Positions 27,313 to 36,579 are shown, numbered from the stretch's first letter. The stretch is DNA of 64,000 nucleotides from Photorhabdus laumondii subsp. laumondii (GCF_003343245.1 NZ_CP024901.1:124001-188000); one strand, 5' to 3'. The notes: a model not told the origin generated them from the letters alone. Translations and numbers: made by a program.

Positions 27313-28088
27313 GCAATACCTATACATCTTCTGAAATGATGACGGTTTGTGCTTCCCGGATGCTCAAAGAGGGTCAGGTGTGTTTTGTGGGGATCGGTAT
27401 GCCCAGCGCAGCGGCCAATCTGGCTCGCCTGACCCGCACGCCCGATATTGTCCTGATCTATGAATCCGGCACCATCGGCACGAAACCTGACGTTCTGCCT
27501 CTGTCCATCGGTGATGGGGAACTGGCAGAAACGGCTGATGTGGTGGTTTCGGTGCCTGAGATGTTTCGTTACTGGCTACAGGGTGAACACATCGATGTTG
27601 GTTTTCTCGGAGCCGCTCAGATTGATAAATACGCCAATATCAACACCACGGTGATTGGCGATTATCACTCGCCGACAGTCCGTTTGCCCGGCGCGGGCGG
27701 TGCACCGGAAATCAGCACTAACTGCAAGGAAGTATTGATCATTCTGAAGCAAAACAGCCGTTCTTTTGTTGAACACATGGATTTCATCACCTCACCAGGT
27801 TACCTGCAAGGCGGAGATTCGCGTGAAAAGCTTGACCTGACCAATGGAGGGCCTCGGGCTGTCATTACCGATTTGGGGATTCTGGAGCCCGATCCGGTGA
27901 CCAAAGAGCTGGTTATGACTTACCTTCACCCCGGTGTCACGACAGAGCAGGTTCTGGAGAATACTGGTTGGTCGTTGCGGATAGCCTCAGTATTAAACAC
28001 GACGCAACCGCCCACAGAACAGGAACTGAAAGTATTACGGGATCTCAATGAGCGTACAGAGCGTGCGCATACAGAAGTGGCATCATGA
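27309..28088 (+). CDS. catJ: 3-oxoadipate CoA-transferase, subunit B (CatJ-like)
   Basis: A 259-residue beta subunit. It has the glycine-rich VCFVGIGMPSAAANLARLTR and the catalytic glutamate region LIYESGTIGTKPDVLPLSIG. It starts with GTG at 27309 inside the end of catI and its own stop overlaps the next start by four bases. It acts with CatI to form 3-oxoadipyl-CoA. Confidence 0.88.
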   Translation: MSNTYTSSEMMTVCASRMLKEGQVCFVGIGMPSAAANLARLTRTPDIVLIYESGTIGTKPDVLPLSIGDGELAETADVVVSVPEMFRYWLQGEHIDVGFLGAAQIDKYANINTTVIGDYHSPTVRLPGAGGAPEISTNCKEVLIILKQNSRSFVEHMDFITSPGYLQGGDSREKLDLTNGGPRAVITDLGILEPDPVTKELVMTYLHPGVTTEQVLENTGWSLRIASVLNTTQPPTEQELKVLRDLNERTERAHTEVAS

Positions 28089-29149
28089 TGAATTTTATTT
28101 ACCAAGCTTTGCCCGGCAGAGTTATCTTCGGTGCCGGTAAAATCGCTGAAACAAAAGCGGAGGCGCAATTGCTGGGGATCACTCGGGCTCTGGTGATCTC
28201 AACGCCACAGCAGCTTAATCTGGCAACTGATGTGCAGTCGATATTAGGCGATATTGCTGCTGGTATTTATGATAAAGCCGTCATGCATGTCCCAGCAGAA
28301 ACAGTAGCGGATGTCATGCGCGTTGTGGACGAGTTGCGCGTTGACGGTTGCGTGGCAATTGGTGGCGGCTCGACAGTCGGATTGGCAAAGGCGATAGCCC
28401 TGCAAACCGCACTACCGATTCTGACGATCCCTACGACTTATGCTGGCTCAGAAATGACGCCGGTCTGGGGTATAACCCGGGACGGGATTAAAACCACCGG
28501 GCGCGATGTGAATGTATTGCCAAAGACCGTGATTTATGATCCTCAATTGACCCTCAGCCTGCCAGCTTTTATCTCCGGTCCCAGCGGCATGAATGCGATT
28601 GCCCACTGTGTGGAAGGATTGTATTCACAGAATCACAATCCGATCACATCCATGATGGCGGAAGAAGGGATCAGGGCATTGCGCTTAAGCCTGCCTGAAG
28701 TTGTGATACGCCCAGAAGATATCAATGCACGTGCGCAGGCATTGTATGGAGCATGGCTGTCCGGCAGCGTACTGGGTTCTGTAGGGATGGCTATTCACCA
28801 CAAGCTCTGCCATACGCTGGGAGGAAGTTTCAATCTGCCGCATGCGCAAGTCCATACCGTGATTATTCCTCAGGCAACCGGGTTCAACCAGACGTATGCC
28901 CCGCAGGCAATGCAGGCTATAGGGCGTGCGCTGGGGGTAAAAGCGCAGGATGCAGCCGCTGGATTGTATGATCTGGCAAAAGCAATTGGTGCGCCCGTGG
29001 CACTGAAAGATATCGGGATGCAGGAAAAAGATCTGGATAAAGCAGCGAAGATTGCCACAACTGATCCTTATTATAATCCGCGTCCGGTTGACTGTATGGC
29101 AGTCAGGGAATTATTAGAAAAAGCGTTCTGGGGGATTCGCCCAGAATAA
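28085..29149 (+). CDS. Maleylacetate reductase
   Basis: A 354-residue member of the iron-alcohol-dehydrogenase-like superfamily. It has the nucleotide-binding GGGSTVGLAKAIALQT near residue 94, IPTTYAGSEMTPVWGIT and SVGMAIHHKLCHTLGGSFNL with the histidines of the active site. It reduces maleylacetate to 3-oxoadipate with NAD(P)H, linking the ring-cleavage product to the beta-ketoadipate steps. It overlaps catJ by 4 bp, and a 54-bp gap follows before the thiolase. Confidence 0.9.
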   Translation: MMNFIYQALPGRVIFGAGKIAETKAEAQLLGITRALVISTPQQLNLATDVQSILGDIAAGIYDKAVMHVPAETVADVMRVVDELRVDGCVAIGGGSTVGLAKAIALQTALPILTIPTTYAGSEMTPVWGITRDGIKTTGRDVNVLPKTVIYDPQLTLSLPAFISGPSGMNAIAHCVEGLYSQNHNPITSMMAEEGIRALRLSLPEVVIRPEDINARAQALYGAWLSGSVLGSVGMAIHHKLCHTLGGSFNLPHAQVHTVIIPQATGFNQTYAPQAMQAIGRALGVKAQDAAAGLYDLAKAIGAPVALKDIGMQEKDLDKAAKIATTDPYYNPRPVDCMAVRELLEKAFWGIRPE

Positions 29150-29203
29150 AGCCAATTACTGCGGCACTTATTTCTGTCAGAAAGAAATCTTCATTTAGGA
29201 ACC

Positions 29204-30418
29204 ATGATGATGAGAGAAGTCTTTATTTGTGATGCGATTCGTACGCCGATCGGGCGCTATGGCGGCGTATTGTCCAAGATTCGTGCAGATGACTTGGGGG
29301 CAGTGCCGCTGAAATATTTTCTGCAAAAATACCAAGATCTGGACTGGTCGGCGGTGGATGAAGTGATTTATGGCTGTGCCAATCAGGCAGGAGAAGATAA
29401 CCGTAATGTTGCACGTATGTCGGCACTGTTGGCCGGCCTGCCGGTGACGGTTGCGGCGACCACGGTCAACCGCTTGTGCGGCTCTGGCATGGATGCCATC
29501 AGCATCGGTGCCCGGGCGATTAAAGCCGGTGAAGCTGATCTCATCATTGCAGGTGGCGTTGAATCAATGTCCCGTGCTCCTTTTGTGATGGGAAAAGCTG
29601 AAACCCCATTCAGCCGGGAAGCTAACGGACTGCACGATACGACGATTGGCTGGCGCTTTATCAATCCGCAAATGGCCGAGCTGTATGGTGTGGATTCCAT
29701 GCCGGAAACGGCAGAAAACGTTGCTGAAACGTTTGGTATCTCCCGTCAGGATCAGGATCTATTTGCTTTTCGCAGCCAGCAAAAAGCTAAGGCTGCCCAG
29801 TTATCAGGGCGTTTCAGTTTGGAGATCGTTTCAGTCAGCGTGCCACAGAAGCGGGGAGAGTTTCTGGTGGTCGATCAGGATGAGCACTTGCGGCCTGAGA
29901 CAACGCTGGAAGGACTGGCAAAACTGCGTGCTCCCTTTCGTGCAGGAGGCTCAGTGACGGCTGGGAATGCTTCGGGGGTGAATGACGGAGCCTGTGCGCT
30001 GATCCTGGCCTCTGCTGAGGCTGTGCAACGGCATGGATTGACACCGCGCGGCAAAGTTATTGCAGCAGCGACGGCGGGAGTGGAACCACGCATTATGGGC
30101 TTTGGTCCGGCTCCGGCCACGCAAAAACTTCTGTTGAAAACGGGGATTAGCCTTGATGAAGTAGACCTGCTGGAACTCAATGAAGCTTTCGCCTCGCAGG
30201 CGCTGGCGACACTGCGTGCTTTGGGGGTGAGGGATGACGATGAGCGAGTGAATCCTAATGGAGGCGCAATAGCTCTGGGACATCCGCTGGGCATGAGTGG
30301 TGCCCGACTGGTTACCACCGCCTTGCTGGAACTGTCGTTGAGGCAAAAGCGATATGCCATTTGCACCATGTGCATTGGCGTGGGACAAGGGATAGCTATC
30401 CTGATTGAGCGCGTCTGA
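29204..30418 (+). CDS. pcaF: 3-oxoadipyl-CoA thiolase
   Basis: A 404-residue thiolase starting [20 protein letters not shown]. The nucleophile Cys is in [17 protein letters not shown] (near 90), and C-terminal catalytic motifs [20 protein letters not shown] and [18 protein letters not shown] are intact. It is close to PcaF and PaaJ. It splits 3-oxoadipyl-CoA into succinyl-CoA and acetyl-CoA, the last step of the pathway. The ATG at 29210 is an equally good start. Several long reverse-strand frames over this gene are artefacts of its codon use. Confidence 0.93.
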   Translation: MMMREVFICDAIRTPIGRYGGVLSKIRADDLGAVPLKYFLQKYQDLDWSAVDEVIYGCANQAGEDNRNVARMSALLAGLPVTVAATTVNRLCGSGMDAISIGARAIKAGEADLIIAGGVESMSRAPFVMGKAETPFSREANGLHDTTIGWRFINPQMAELYGVDSMPETAENVAETFGISRQDQDLFAFRSQQKAKAAQLSGRFSLEIVSVSVPQKRGEFLVVDQDEHLRPETTLEGLAKLRAPFRAGGSVTAGNASGVNDGACALILASAEAVQRHGLTPRGKVIAAATAGVEPRIMGFGPAPATQKLLLKTGISLDEVDLLELNEAFASQALATLRALGVRDDDERVNPNGGAIALGHPLGMSGARLVTTALLELSLRQKRYAICTMCIGVGQGIAILIERV

Positions 30419-30432
30419 AAGGAAAAGGAACC

Positions 30433-30610
30433 GTGTATTTTGTCGTTTTGGCTACTGACAGACCTGCTCGGGAGACGCTGCGTGCCCGCATCTGCCCGGC
30501 ACACCGGGTGTATGCATTTTTAAAGGATGACCCTTACATGCTGGCGAGGGTATGGAGAAATTATCGTTCGCCCTTGGCTGTTGGGGATTGGTGCTCCACG
30601 GGAGGAGTAA
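30433..30610 (+). pseudogene. YCII-domain protein, internally deleted and frameshifted
   Basis: Begins [27 protein letters not shown], a typical YCII start. It jumps to DDPYMLARV, which normally lies some 35-40 residues further on, so the middle is deleted in frame. A second break follows: the usual ending (EIIVRPWLLGIGAP REE) is found in another frame and stops at 30608-30610. YCII proteins are small ferredoxin-like fold proteins often found in catabolic clusters. Confidence 0.7.
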
Positions 30611-30611
30611 A

Positions 30612-30998
30612 ATGAAAGTCTGGTATCAGGAAAAAAATGCGCCTCTGCCAGGAACATACCTGTGTTCTGTTTTTGATATTACATCTGGCGGAGTGATGGA
30701 ATTTTGCTTTGGGAAACACAGAAAAACGCAGTTTCGCATGTTTATCTACAATGATGCAGGTCAACTACGGGCATATATGAATGTTTGCCCACATTTTGAT
30801 GTGCCTTTGAATGTTCGCTCCGGCGAGATATTTACCTCGGACCGCAGTCAGTTTATGTGTTCGATTCATTATGCCAGATTTAATTTTCATGATGGTCATT
30901 GTACAGAAGGACCGTGTGAGGGTATTGGCCTAGAATCGATCCCGCTGACTATTACCGGAGAAAGTGTATTTATTGCGAAATATGATTTACATAAATAA
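30612..30998 (+). CDS. Rieske [2Fe-2S] ferredoxin-like protein
   Basis: A 128-residue protein. The cluster ligands are visible: CPH in NVCPHFDVPLNV (near 57-59) and CSIH in QFMCSIHYARFNFHDG (near 82-85), followed by GHCTEGPCEGIGLESIPL as in Rieske domains. No membrane anchor or oxygenase domain. It follows a good GGAGGAG site. It could pass electrons to an oxygenase, but none is encoded nearby; its role in hydroquinone metabolism is unclear. Last intact gene of the catabolic cluster. Confidence 0.85.
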   Translation: MKVWYQEKNAPLPGTYLCSVFDITSGGVMEFCFGKHRKTQFRMFIYNDAGQLRAYMNVCPHFDVPLNVRSGEIFTSDRSQFMCSIHYARFNFHDGHCTEGPCEGIGLESIPLTITGESVFIAKYDLHK

Positions 30999-31027
30999 CC
31001 TGAACTCTGGATAAAAGATGTAACTCA

Positions 31028-31089
31028 ATGCCTGTTCCAAGATCAAAAATTTCGACCAAGAAAAAAGAGAATTTATGAGGAACAGGCAT
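31028..31089. repeat. 11-bp inverted repeat in remnant DNA
   Basis: ATGCCTGTTCC (31028-31038) and GGAACAGGCAT (31079-31089) with a 40-nt spacer. The spacing is too wide for a terminator; possibly ends of a lost mobile element. The stretch 31000-31190 otherwise shows only a 41-codon frame at 31088 without known relatives. Confidence 0.4.
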
Positions 31090-31228
31090 GGATCAATTTG
31101 ATGATTTAAATGCAACAGGCGTACCATCAATTCGGTGTAGTTACGTAACTTCACCAGACAGCTTTCCGGATCGGAGTGAACCTAGCATTCCGCCATACCA
31201 GCTAAGGAAATGAAAACTAACAACAACA

Positions 31229-31576
31229 TCAATACCCTGCACTTGATTCTTATCGCCATAAATGTGCGGCTAATAGGGCTTTCCAAGGGGCGAAATCTGC
31301 CAACCATTTTTCTGCTTGTTCTGCGGAAACTTTTTCATTTTGATTGAATAATCTTTGGATATTACGTCTTACTGCAACGTCGCCATGCAATGAGCCATTT
31401 AAATAGTTGAATCCCCGTAACAGGGAATAATTAATTGTTCACATACCAATGCCTTTTATAGTGAGTAGATTATCTGTTAATTGCTGAATATCTTGCTCAT
31501 CATTAGAGATTGCTAATGTTAATTCACCAGACTCAATTAATTGGCTTAAGCGGAGTAATGCTTTGGCTTTGCTGAT
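31229..31576 (-). pseudogene. Partial copy of alkA (3' part)
   Basis: About 380 bp (31195-31576) match the 3' part and downstream flank of the intact alkA at 35680 with few differences, including the stop codon position. It ends abruptly at 31576 where the intact gene continues. It lacks the N-terminal two thirds of the coding sequence. Confidence 0.8.
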
Positions 31577-31909
31577 ATAGTTAATACTTATAAGGATAAA
31601 TATAACAAAGAGAATTGCCCTATTATAGATCTTAACATCCGGCAGTTTGCTGCCCTTAAGGACGCAGATCAGACAATTGATTTACTCAATAACCAGATAG
31701 GGCGTAGGATTGCCCTACAGAGCAGGAACTCGTCAATGAAAGCGCAGGCCAAGGCAGTGTTGAATCGCTTTCATAAAGAGGGACTGTATGTTGCCAAGAA
31801 AAATGCGATGGGGTTTGAGATTGTCAAAGAAAAAATCACCGATGAGCAGTTTTCTTATATGAACTCGGTATTTGAAAGAGGAAATGAAGATGGCTTTTCA
31901 CCTGAGTAA
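31577..31909 (+). pseudogene. C-terminal fragment of an unknown protein
   Basis: An open frame without a start reads KDKYNKENCPIIDLNIRQFA, ALKDADQTIDLLNNQIGRRI and SVFERGNEDGFSPE to a stop at 31907. The 5' end joins the alkA fragment directly. It looks like the C-terminus of a larger protein; the style resembles C-terminal domains of polymorphic-toxin or effector-like proteins, but I could not name it. Its stop lies inside the start of the next gene, so the two were once coupled. Confidence 0.5.
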
Positions 31910-32471
31910 CTATTGGCGATGTAATTGGAACAGCAGAAAAAATAAAATCATTTTTTTTTCATGCACGTTGCTGATAGTTTTTTTTATGTTCAATAGTAAC
32001 CGACAGTTTAGCATTGTTAAGAGTATGTTTGATTATGCTGATAAACATTGCCAGCAAAACACAGACTGCTTGGTTAACATCAGCAAAATTACGCCGTTTA
32101 AATGGGACACTTTGTATGTTATTGATAGTGGTTGGAATCTTGATGAAATTAAGTCTGTCATTGGTGCGGAGTTAAAGGAAAGGACTGATATCTTTTCCAA
32201 GATTATCTTTGTTAAGGATGGGCAAGTGGTTTATTTCGAAGAGTATCATTATTATCCGGATTCAGGGGATGAAAAAATCTTGGTTCTCGATTTTGATTAT
32301 GAAAATCAGGAAAAAGGGCTTATAGCTTATTATCGTGTTCCCAGAGAGGCTCCCAAAATTGTCATAAAAATGAAAGGAGACCCATCAGTAGAAGACAAAA
32401 TTTACTATTTATTTTCTTCCGTTAATGAGCAGCAGGTTCAGAGGAACCCTGCATCGTTCCGAAAACGATGA
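31884..32471 (+). CDS. Small membrane-anchored protein, unknown
   Basis: A 195-residue protein from the ATG at 31884 (AAAGAGG upstream; 31890 is an alternative). One N-terminal membrane segment (IIFFSCTLLIVFFMF, near 22-36) and a soluble, probably periplasmic, remainder with YVIDSGWNLDEIKSVIGAEL. The start overlaps the end of the preceding fragment by 26 bp. If the fragment was an effector, this could be its immunity or accessory protein; that is only a guess from the coupling. Confidence 0.6.
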   Translation: MKMAFHLSNYWRCNWNSRKNKIIFFSCTLLIVFFMFNSNRQFSIVKSMFDYADKHCQQNTDCLVNISKITPFKWDTLYVIDSGWNLDEIKSVIGAELKERTDIFSKIIFVKDGQVVYFEEYHYYPDSGDEKILVLDFDYENQEKGLIAYYRVPREAPKIVIKMKGDPSVEDKIYYLFSSVNEQQVQRNPASFRKR

Positions 32472-33009
32472 TATTTCCAGAGGTGTTCCAAATAGAAAGC
32501 GTTAAAATTACAGTAATGTGACATGTTAAAGAGGATAAAAATGGTCATTATTTCATTGGGATACATGTAATCTTACCGATGGCGCAGACGGTATCCGTTA
32601 TCGAAACAAAACGGTTCCTACTGGGGTATTAAAAAGCTGCAAAAATCATCGACATTACAGAAAATTTCAACTCACTTATCCATGACCTGCTCCTCCCCGG
32701 AGCTGTTTTAGGCGTTCACTAAAACTTTGTTCCTAGAACAGGATTCCCGTCAATTTCTTATCCAGAATTCGGGTTATTATTAGATAATTAAATTATTCAT
32801 AGGATTATATACTGTGAAATATTATTGTGTTTTCATTGAAATAGATAGCGTAAATGAAACAATTAGGAAAAAATGAAAAGTAATTTATTGAGCGACCAAG
32901 TTATAAATTTCGTGCTATTAGTCAAGATTTTGTCCATACTACATAGACTATTTTGCATGAATATGGGTTTAATAGTGATTATATAATTGGTAGAGTAAAA
33001 GGAATATGT
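32472..33009. other. 538-bp region without a recognised gene
   Basis: AT-rich leader of the helicase gene plus mixed remnants. All frames are broken. A CTCCCCGGAGC half-palindrome at 32694 is the only local structure seen. The helicase promoter should lie in the last 150 bp. Confidence 0.4.
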
Positions 33010-34869
33010 ATGTCTTATTTTTTTGATACAGCAGTTAATATTGAGGGAAATAAGAAATTAAGAACGCCTCAGATTGAGGCATACATCAAGATTAGAGAGT
33101 ATTTTAATCAGCCAGATAATAAAGAAGCATTAGTAGTACTACCGACAGGTACAGGGAAAAGTGGTTTAATTTCTATTGCGCCATATGGAGTTTCAAATAA
33201 AAGAGTTCTCATCATAACTCCTGGGCTTGTTACTAAAGATAGTATACGAAAAACTCAAGAGGTGTTAGAGGACAATTTCTGGGTGAATTGTGATGTTATA
33301 TTTAATAGTAAAGATATTCCTGTGGTGAATGAATATCTTCAAGATATCAGTGATGAGCATTTATTTGCTAGTCATATTGTTTACTCTAATATACATCGAG
33401 TATCAAGTAAGCGTGAGACAAGTCTAATAAGTAGAGTTCCACAGGATTTTTTTGATTTTATTATTATTGATGAGGCTCACCATGCTCCTGCCCAAAGTTG
33501 GCGTGAAGTTTTGGGATATTTCCGCGAGGCTAAGATACTTCATGTTACAGGAACACCATATCGAGGTGATAATCAAGAAATTCCTGGAGAAAAAATACAT
33601 GAAACTCCTCTTTCAGAGGTTATGAAAAATAATTATGTGAAGTGGTTAAGAAAAGAGACGGTTAATGCACATGAGTTGTATTTTTCTATAAAAGAAAATG
33701 AGGAAGTTAAATTATCAAAGGAAGAGGTATTGGCATTTAAAGATAAAGAATGGATAGAGAAAAGTGTCGCTCTGTCTGAGGAATGCTCAAAAGATGTTAT
33801 TGAATATAGCATATTAAAATTAAATGAGTTAAAGAAATTATCTAGTAAAGTTCCCCATAAAATATTAGCTGTAGGTTGTAGTATTTCTCACGCAGAAGAT
33901 TTATATCATTGGTATAAAGAAAAGGGATTAAATTCTATTATTGTTCATAGTGAAATGTCCTTAGATGAATTACGTAGAGCTTTTAGAAATATTGAAAATC
34001 ATCAATGTGATGTCGTAATTTCAGTTAACATGTTGATGGAGGGTTATGATCATAAATACTTAAGTATTCTGGCTATATTTAGGCCATATAGAAGTATTAA
34101 TGCGTTTGCACAAGTGGTTGGTAGAATATTGCGTGCAATACCTGATGATGAAATAACAGCTTTTGAAATTGATAATAATGGATTGGTAATATTTCACGAA
34201 GAAATTGGACTCAACACAATGTGGAATGTATTTCAAAAGGAAGTTGATAGAGCTAAAAGAGGAAGTATCCGGGAATATACATTTAGTGATAGAGAATATA
34301 TTGAGAGAGAAAATTCATTAGCTAGTGTAAATAGTGAGGGGGCTTTTATTAGTAATAAAGATTCATATCTTGATGATATAGATTTTAATGAATTATTTGA
34401 AAGAAAGAGAGCGGAGATAAATGCATTAGTATCCGAAAATATAAATAAAATTATTCAATCGGGAGTAGATCTACCATTAGATGTGCTTGAAAATTTGAAA
34501 GATTCTCTTGTAGAGAGAGAAATTCGTGAAGCTGCTAAATTAATAGACCCTGAGTTGATAGAGAAGCGGCCTGCGCAAGCAAGAAAAATGATGCGACAAA
34601 TCTTGAGTACTCGAATACAGGATGAGGTTGCTAATCTTTTGATTGAAAATGGTATTGATGAAAAAGGCTCTGAGCTTTATCATGTTTTTAATCGCTGTAT
34701 TCCTAATCTAAAGACAACAGATGTTAATGATGGTATTGTTGTTCGTTTTATTAATAGCAAATTATCCAAGATATATGGGGCGGTTAAGGATCGGGATAAT
34801 AAAACATTGCTAAAATCAATAGGGGCATTAGCGGGAATACTTGAAGAAGTTAAGAGGGTGATACGATGA
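33010..34869 (+). CDS. SF2 DEAD/DEAH-box helicase, candidate defence protein
   Basis: A 619-residue superfamily 2 helicase. In order: Walker A LPTGTGKSG (near 44), DEAH motif IIIDEAHHAP (near 155), motif III HVTGTPYRG, the helicase-C block VVISVNMLMEGYDHKYLSIL and motif VI AQVVGRILRAIPD (near 365). The last 230 residues are a charged helical domain without a known match. The start at 33010 has AAAAGGA upstream; the frame also opens 57 bp earlier. It overlaps the next gene by 4 bp. The type resembles helicases of restriction and phage-defence systems, but no nuclease or methylase is adjacent. Confidence 0.8.
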   Translation: MSYFFDTAVNIEGNKKLRTPQIEAYIKIREYFNQPDNKEALVVLPTGTGKSGLISIAPYGVSNKRVLIITPGLVTKDSIRKTQEVLEDNFWVNCDVIFNSKDIPVVNEYLQDISDEHLFASHIVYSNIHRVSSKRETSLISRVPQDFFDFIIIDEAHHAPAQSWREVLGYFREAKILHVTGTPYRGDNQEIPGEKIHETPLSEVMKNNYVKWLRKETVNAHELYFSIKENEEVKLSKEEVLAFKDKEWIEKSVALSEECSKDVIEYSILKLNELKKLSSKVPHKILAVGCSISHAEDLYHWYKEKGLNSIIVHSEMSLDELRRAFRNIENHQCDVVISVNMLMEGYDHKYLSILAIFRPYRSINAFAQVVGRILRAIPDDEITAFEIDNNGLVIFHEEIGLNTMWNVFQKEVDRAKRGSIREYTFSDREYIERENSLASVNSEGAFISNKDSYLDDIDFNELFERKRAEINALVSENINKIIQSGVDLPLDVLENLKDSLVEREIREAAKLIDPELIEKRPAQARKMMRQILSTRIQDEVANLLIENGIDEKGSELYHVFNRCIPNLKTTDVNDGIVVRFINSKLSKIYGAVKDRDNKTLLKSIGALAGILEEVKRVIR

Positions 34870-35291
34870 TCGACTCATTAAAAGTAAACGAGATTATAGA
34901 AAGAATGGTAGCCTTTTGCTTAGTGAAAGGTGTTCAGCCTGATGAGCTCATAACTGCTATTTTTGAGAGTGAATACGATAGCATTGAAACCATTAAGAAA
35001 TCTAATGATATTCATATGATTATCACCTATAAAGAAAATGTAGATAACGAGGTGAATATTATTAGAATGAAATATATATATAAAGAAAATAAACAGTTAC
35101 AGAGAATAGAACAAAAGATAAATTCGGCAGCTTATAAAGTCCAATGGGATAGAACGGAGAAACTAGAATCTATTATTAATGAGCTTTTAGAAGCTATCGG
35201 GGCCGACAAAAAAATATTATCAGATATTAAAGAAAAAATTCCGGCAGAGTTTCAAAGTATTGTTTACCTTAAGTTAAAACTTGTTTGCTAA
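34866..35291 (+). CDS. Small partner protein of the helicase, unknown
   Basis: 141 residues, soluble, strongly charged and helical, starting MIDSLKVNEIIERMVAFCLV. No family recognised. Its ATG overlaps the stop of the helicase gene (ATGA), so both are made from one message and probably act together. Equal AT-richness indicates joint acquisition. Confidence 0.65.
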   Translation: MIDSLKVNEIIERMVAFCLVKGVQPDELITAIFESEYDSIETIKKSNDIHMIITYKENVDNEVNIIRMKYIYKENKQLQRIEQKINSAAYKVQWDRTEKLESIINELLEAIGADKKILSDIKEKIPAEFQSIVYLKLKLVC

Positions 35292-35503
35292 GTGTGCGCT
35301 GATTAAGGGGGGAACACCTCCTTTTTTATCGATAGGATTTTCAGTAGTACATTTAAGAGTATTAGAAATTTTTTCTTTTAATAAATCATCTAAAAAAGAA
35401 GAAATGAGAATAGACTCATAACAATTTGATTTATTGGAAACTTTGTCGGTCTTATCATAGAATTTATATTCACGAAAAAAGTTGTTTTCAAGGTTAATCG
35501 TTC

Positions 35504-35630
35504 TATACCCTATGGATTTCAAGATGCATCGCGACGGCAAGGGAGTGAATCCCCGGGAGCATAGATAACGATGTGACCGGGGTGAGCGAGTGCAGCCAAC
35601 AAAGAGGCAACTTGAAGGATAGCGGGTATA
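35504..35630. repeat. ERIC element 2 (127 bp)
   Basis: Ends TATACCC...GGGTATA with the conserved ERIC centre; lies between the helicase partner gene and alkA. Confidence 0.92.
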
Positions 35631-35679
35631 TAGCAACAATACACGATACCAGCTAAGGAAATGAAAATTAACAATAACA

Positions 35680-36579
35680 TCAATATCCTGCACTTGATTC
35701 TTGTTGCCATAAATGTGCGGCTAATAGGGCTTTCCAGGGGGCGAAATCTGCCAACCATTTTTCTGCTTGTTCTGCGGAAACTTTTTCATTTTGATTGAAT
35801 AATCTTTGGATATTACGTCTTACTGCGACGTCGCCATGCAATGAGCCATTTAAATAGTTAAATCCTCGTAACAGGGAATAGTTAATTGTCCACATACCAA
35901 TGCCTTTTATAGCGAGTAGATTATCTATCAATTGCTGAATATCTGTCTCACTATTAGAGATTGCTAATGTTAATTCACCAGATTCAATTAATTGACTTAA
36001 GCGGAGTAATGCCTTGGCTTTGCTGACGGAAAATCCGCATTGGCGTAATTCATCTTCTGAATGGTTGATAATTTGTCTGGCGGTTGGAAAGCACCATAGC
36101 CCGGAAGAGTGCTGAACGCCCATTGCCTGAATAAATCTCCTGCGAATAGAGATGGCTGCACTGACGCTGATCTGTTGGCCGATAACCGCCCAACTTAATG
36201 CTTCAAACGGTGTGGCCGATTGATAAATTCTTAAACCTGATTGTCTGGCAATAAGTGAACCGATAACTGGGTGCCTTTTATATAAACACTCAAATAGATG
36301 AACAGGCTGTAGAAGCCCTGGCATATGTGATGCTAAAGTAGATAAGCGCTCATCAGGGCCTGTTGTGTCACCATCAATCTTAAGTTGTATATGTGCGGTT
36401 TTTGCATTAATCGCTATGGTTAATTCCGCAGGTTTGTCATCCCACATCATCCCTTTTTGAACTTTATTCTGTTCCACAATTTCAGCGATATTTTGTTTAT
36501 CCCTTTGATGAAGAGCGAAAAAATCGTGGGTATGATAATTATCGGGTAATGTAATTTCTGTGGATAAAGTGGTTTGCAT
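35680..36579 (-). CDS. alkA: DNA-3-methyladenine glycosylase II
   Basis: A 299-residue helix-hairpin-helix glycosylase that removes alkylated bases. The N-terminal AlkA_N-like part is at about 1-115 and the catalytic part after that: FEALSWAVIGQQISVSAAIS, the hairpin LLAIKGIGMWTINYSLLRGF (near 225) and the catalytic Asp in SLHGDVAVRRNIQRL. A good site (GGAGAGAAGA) precedes the ATG at 36579. Pieces of this gene recur at 31229-31576 and 22096-22138. Confidence 0.9.
   Translation of the reverse strand: MQTTLSTEITLPDNYHTHDFFALHQRDKQNIAEIVEQNKVQKGMMWDDKPAELTIAINAKTAHIQLKIDGDTTGPDERLSTLASHMPGLLQPVHLFECLYKRHPVIGSLIARQSGLRIYQSATPFEALSWAVIGQQISVSAAISIRRRFIQAMGVQHSSGLWCFPTARQIINHSEDELRQCGFSVSKAKALLRLSQLIESGELTLAISNSETDIQQLIDNLLAIKGIGMWTINYSLLRGFNYLNGSLHGDVAVRRNIQRLFNQNEKVSAEQAEKWLADFAPWKALLAAHLWQQESSAGY

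Noticed and set aside
29875..30504. 209-codon reverse frame, and other long reverse frames over the thiolase and aldehyde dehydrogenase genes
   Set aside because: They lie opposite well-identified enzymes, lack ribosome sites and arise from the codon bias of the GC-richer cluster.
31088..31213. 41-codon frame starting MDQFDDLNATGVPSIRCSYV
   Set aside because: No homologue recognised and no ribosome site of note; it runs into the partial alkA copy, so it is probably remnant DNA.
33010..35291. Assigning the helicase pair to Hachiman
   Set aside because: No DUF1837-type HamA protein is present upstream; the small partner lies downstream and looks unrelated.
35274..35693. 139-codon reverse frame downstream of the helicase partner
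   Set aside because: Most of it is the reverse of an ERIC element and a terminator-like sequence.
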